Shown here: positions 57,214 through 64,000 of the stretch, one piece after another
Numbering within the stretch: position 1 is the stretch's first letter
How the letters are laid out: every line of letters begins with the position of its first letter
Assembly (NCBI RefSeq): GCF_014596475.1
Contig: NZ_MECJ01000033.1
Location: 310,001-374,000, forward strand
Length of the DNA stretch: 64,000 nucleotides
Direction of reading: 5' to 3'
Source of the DNA: Streptomyces sp. CBMA152
GTDB taxonomy: Bacteria; Actinomycetota; Actinomycetes; Streptomycetales; Streptomycetaceae
Made by a program: the position numbers and the translations under genes
The notes under the pieces: model-generated
The model's input: only the letters and a program-made list of their open reading frames with translations
What the model was told of the DNA's origin: nothing
Databases searched by the model: none

Positions 57214-59145
57214 TCAGTGCGCCTGCAGCACCAGCAGCGCCAGGTCGTCCTCCGGCGGCTTCGCGCCGAACGCGTACACCGCGCGCTTGATCCGTTCCGC
57301 GATCCCGGACGCCGTCAGCCCGGCGCACTGGGCGAGCACCGTCGCGAGCCCGTCCTCGTCGTCGAACATGTGCGAACCGGAGCGCCGCTCGGTCACCCCG
57401 TCCGTGACGCACAGCAGGCTGTCGCCGGGCATCAGCCGGAAGCTCTCGCTCTCGTACGCGGCCCCCTCGACCACTCCGATCAGCACCTGCGGCACCGCCG
57501 CCGCCCGTACCGTGCCCTCGGGGTTGAGGAGCAGCGGCAGCGGGTGGCCCGCGCTGGCCAGGGTGCAGCGGGCGCCGCCGCCCTGGTCCTCGGGGACCGG
57601 CACCAGCTCCCCGTAGAGGAGGGAGAGGAATCGGGCCTGGGGCCCCTCGGGCATCTCGTGGCCGCCCGCCGTCGCGACCATCCGGGCGGCCGCCTCCGCC
57701 GCCTCGACGCCGTCGTCGACGAGCAGCTTGTTGAGGCGGTCGAGCACGTCGTGCACCGCGTACCCCTCGCGCGCGAGCAGCCGCAGCCACGGCCGCACGA
57801 GGCCGGTGACGACCGCCGCCTCCGGGCCGCTGCCCTGGACGTCGCCGAGCGCGAAGCACCAGCGGCCGTCGGCGCCCGGGAACAGGTCGTAGAAGTCGCC
57901 CCCGGCCACCCCTTCGCCGCTCGGCTGGTACACCAGCGCGCTGTCGACCCCCGGGATCTCCGCGACGCCCGCGGGCAGCAGTCCGCGCTGGAGCACCCGG
58001 CTGATGGTGACCTGCCGGGTGTACTGGCGCGCGGCGCCGATCGCCAGGGCCACCCGGCGTACGAAGTCCTCGACCAGGCCGGTGACTTCGTCGGGGATGC
58101 GCATCAGCCCGCCCCGGCCGAGCATGAGCACGCCGACCGACCGGCCACCCGCGACCATCCGGTAGGCGAGCGCCGCCCCGTCGTCCTCGTCCTGGCACGG
58201 CCAGGGCATCGGCACCGGTCCGCCGCGCGCCGACTCCGGCAGCCGGGGCGGCTCCTTCTCCAGGGCCGCCCGCAGCTCCTCGATGCCGGACTCGCGGGCG
58301 TGCCAGACCCGGGCGAGCCGGGGCGAGCCCAGCGGGCCGCCCGCCTCCGGGTCGAGCCAGATCGCGCACCAGTCGGCGAGCCGGGGCACCAGGAGCTGTC
58401 CGGCGAGCGCCGCGATCATGTCCTCGTCGAACTGGCCCGCCAGCAGGTCGGAGGCCTCGGCGAGGAAGGACAGCGCGCCCCGGTTGACCCAGTCCCGGTC
58501 GTGCTCGGACGAGGTGCGCCGGGGCGCGTTGGTGAGTATCTCGGCGGCGCGCAGCCCGCGTTGGAGGCGCGCGTCGGACCCGGGGTCGTAGTGCCCGTCC
58601 CCGTCGCTCCCGTCGCCCTCGCCGTCCTCCACCAACTCAAGGCGGGCCCATACGGTCTTGAGGCCCGTGCGGTACGTGATGCCCCAGGACTCCGAGAGCG
58701 CCGCCACCAGGTGCAGTCCCCGGCCGTACTCCGGCGCGCCCGCCTCGCGCGGGGCGCGCGGTTCGCTCCGTACAGCTCTGGAGGGATGGTGGTCGGAGAC
58801 CTCCAGGACCACCCCGCCCAGGTCGCCGCCGGCCGGCGCTTCCAGGCGGCAGACCAGCTCGACCGTGGTACCCGCGTGGACCACCGCGTTGGTGACGAGC
58901 TCGTTGACCAGTATGGCGGCGTCGTCCGCGAGTCGGTCGCCGAGCCGGGTCGCGCCGGGCAGTCCCTGGTCCGTCCAGTCGGCGAGCGCGGCCCGCACGA
59001 AGCGGCGGGCGGCGGACGGGGCGAGCGGGTTGCCAGGGAGGCTGGTGCGGGCGCAGGACCGGGCGCCGTACTCCGTCGCGTCGGGCGGAGCGGGCGAGTT
59101 CAGTAGGCGGTTCACGCTCTCCCGCTGCGTTGGAATGGACCCCAC
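57214..59145 (-). CDS. RsbW-type ATPase / GAF / SpoIIE protein phosphatase
   Basis: 643 residues. N-terminal HATPase of the anti-sigma kinase type (about 40-175: NELVTNAVVHAGT, EYGRGLHLVAALSESWG). A central GAF-like region (about 215-370). A C-terminal PP2C/SpoIIE phosphatase (about 395-640: GGDFYDLFPG, ALGDVQGSGPEAA, VTDGVTERR, PPEDDLALLVL). Such proteins control anti-sigma/anti-anti-sigma partners by phosphorylation state. GTG 59145 follows AGGAG. It is divergent, with a 65-bp gap, from the giant hybrid kinase; shared signalling is likely. Confidence 0.88.
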   Translation of the reverse strand: MGSIPTQRESVNRLLNSPAPPDATEYGARSCARTSLPGNPLAPSAARRFVRAALADWTDQGLPGATRLGDRLADDAAILVNELVTNAVVHAGTTVELVCRLEAPAGGDLGGVVLEVSDHHPSRAVRSEPRAPREAGAPEYGRGLHLVAALSESWGITYRTGLKTVWARLELVEDGEGDGSDGDGHYDPGSDARLQRGLRAAEILTNAPRRTSSEHDRDWVNRGALSFLAEASDLLAGQFDEDMIAALAGQLLVPRLADWCAIWLDPEAGGPLGSPRLARVWHARESGIEELRAALEKEPPRLPESARGGPVPMPWPCQDEDDGAALAYRMVAGGRSVGVLMLGRGGLMRIPDEVTGLVEDFVRRVALAIGAARQYTRQVTISRVLQRGLLPAGVAEIPGVDSALVYQPSGEGVAGGDFYDLFPGADGRWCFALGDVQGSGPEAAVVTGLVRPWLRLLAREGYAVHDVLDRLNKLLVDDGVEAAEAAARMVATAGGHEMPEGPQARFLSLLYGELVPVPEDQGGGARCTLASAGHPLPLLLNPEGTVRAAAVPQVLIGVVEGAAYESESFRLMPGDSLLCVTDGVTERRSGSHMFDDEDGLATVLAQCAGLTASGIAERIKRAVYAFGAKPPEDDLALLVLQAH

Positions 59146-59210
59146 GGTGCGGCTCCTGACCGGTTCTCACAATGCGCCGCTCATGACACCGACAGAGTGA
59201 CAGACTGAGC

Positions 59211-63392
<4,182 letters not shown>

Positions 63393-63401
63393 GGCGAGAC
63401 C

Positions 63402-63986
63402 ATGAGCACCCAGGCACCACCCGGCGACCGGGCGAGCATCCTGCTGGTCGACGACATGGAGGACAACCTGATCGCCCTGGAGGCCGTCCTCGGTTCCCTC
63501 AACGAGCCGCTGGTACGGGCGCGTTCGGGCGAGGAGGCGATGAAGGCGCTGCTGCGGCAGAAGTTCGCGGTGGTCCTGCTCGACGTACGCATGCCCGGCA
63601 TGGACGGCTTCGAGACGGCGACCAACATCAAGCGCCTCGACCAGACGAAGGACGTCCCGATCATCTTCCTGACCGGCGCGGAGGGCGACAGCGGCTATGC
63701 GTTTAGGGGGTACGCGACGGGCGCGGCGGACTTCCTGGCCAAGCCGTTCGACCCCTGGGTGCTACGGGCCAAGGTGAACGTCTTCCTCGATCTGCACCGC
63801 AAGAACCGCCAGCTGGAGCGGCTGCTCGACCAGGAGCAGAAGCAACTGGGCGAGATCATGCGGCAGCTGGCCTCGATCGAGGAGGAGCTGATCAGAGGCG
63901 GCCCGCCCGAGCTGGGCGAGCTGCGCCAGCGCCTGGCGGCGATGGAGGAGCTGATACGGGACATGAGACGACGGCGGGGCCGTTAG
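63402..63986 (+). CDS. response regulator with C-terminal coiled coil
   Basis: 194 residues. Receiver domain (about 11-130: ILLVDDMEDN acidic pair, phospho-Asp in VVLLDVRMPGMDG, AKPFD Lys), then a helical coiled-coil tail (RKNRQLERLLDQEQKQLGEIMRQLASIEEEL) with no DNA-binding or enzymatic domain. It starts 9 bp after the hybrid kinase and is its likely partner, acting by protein interaction. Confidence 0.9.
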   Translation: MSTQAPPGDRASILLVDDMEDNLIALEAVLGSLNEPLVRARSGEEAMKALLRQKFAVVLLDVRMPGMDGFETATNIKRLDQTKDVPIIFLTGAEGDSGYAFRGYATGAADFLAKPFDPWVLRAKVNVFLDLHRKNRQLERLLDQEQKQLGEIMRQLASIEEELIRGGPPELGELRQRLAAMEELIRDMRRRRGR

Positions 63987-63998
63987 GCCCCGCCGTCG
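63969..63998 (+). terminator. hairpin terminator overlapping the stop codon
   Basis: CGACGGCGGGGCC-GTTA-GGCCCCGCCGTCG, a 13-bp stem whose loop and right arm include the TAG stop of the response-regulator gene. Confidence 0.88.
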
Positions 63999-64000
63999 GT

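Overview
The window is chromosomal DNA from a streptomycete. Support: very high GC with strong third-position GC bias, frequent GTG starts, 4-bp start/stop overlaps, and many Streptomyces-type families (AfsA/ScbR signalling, DUF3097, SpoIIE/RsbW phosphatases, DHA2 exporters). Much of the gene order (glyS, znuACB-zur, uppS, recO, leuA, era, ybeY, phoH, rnz, hrcA-dnaJ, hemW) is, from memory, the conserved core backbone also seen around SCO2500-SCO2560 of S. coelicolor. I see no transposase, phage gene, CRISPR array, rRNA or tRNA.

Layout. 0.4-10.8 kb: dusB; a DHA2 exporter; an XRE/MmyB-type regulator divergent from a second DHA2 exporter; an aldo/keto reductase with a TetR regulator; a NarL-type kinase/regulator/DUF4097 operon; a small membrane protein. 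10.9-15.7 kb: glyS, then the zinc-uptake genes znuA, znuC, znuB and zur, with two Zur-like boxes on the znuA start. 15.8-25.7 kb: a block inserted between zur and uppS. It holds an ScbR-like regulator, a biotin carboxylase/BCCP subunit, korA-korB, a cytochrome P450, an NmrA-type reductase, an AfsA/ScbA gamma-butyrolactone synthase and its divergent ScbR receptor. ARE-like operators lie before three of these units. 25.7-30.3 kb: uppS, recO, a TerB-like zinc-ribbon protein, and leuA with a Leu-rich leader peptide.

30.4-36.8 kb: a protealysin-like M4 protease with an emfourin-type inhibitor, a GNAT enzyme, era, a two-gene WxL-like cell-surface operon, and a cytidine-deaminase-like protein lacking catalytic motifs. 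36.8-45.1 kb: a second MmyB regulator/DHA2 exporter pair, a YjbR protein, a CBS/CNNM protein, ybeY, phoH, a PfkB sugar kinase and a glucarate-dehydratase-like enzyme. 45.4-57.2 kb: an MFS transporter, adenosine/adenine deaminase, RNase Z, a HIT protein, a lipoprotein, rsmE, a nitronate monooxygenase, dnaJ2-hrcA with CIRCE, an MBL-fold protein, DUF3097 and hemW. 57.2-64 kb: an RsbW/GAF/SpoIIE phosphatase divergent from a giant soluble hybrid kinase with six tandem HAMP-type repeats, plus its partner receiver protein.

The best candidate for an undescribed system is the 15.8-25.7 kb block. It looks like a gamma-butyrolactone-controlled metabolic island joining a signal synthase, a receptor, a second receptor-like regulator, a P450 and precursor-supply enzymes. 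The protease/emfourin pair and the WxL-like operon are further accessory modules set into core synteny. Dispersed GCGCAGTTCCCCGCGCCCCT palindromes mark many operon ends, and two different short repeats have entered genes in frame.
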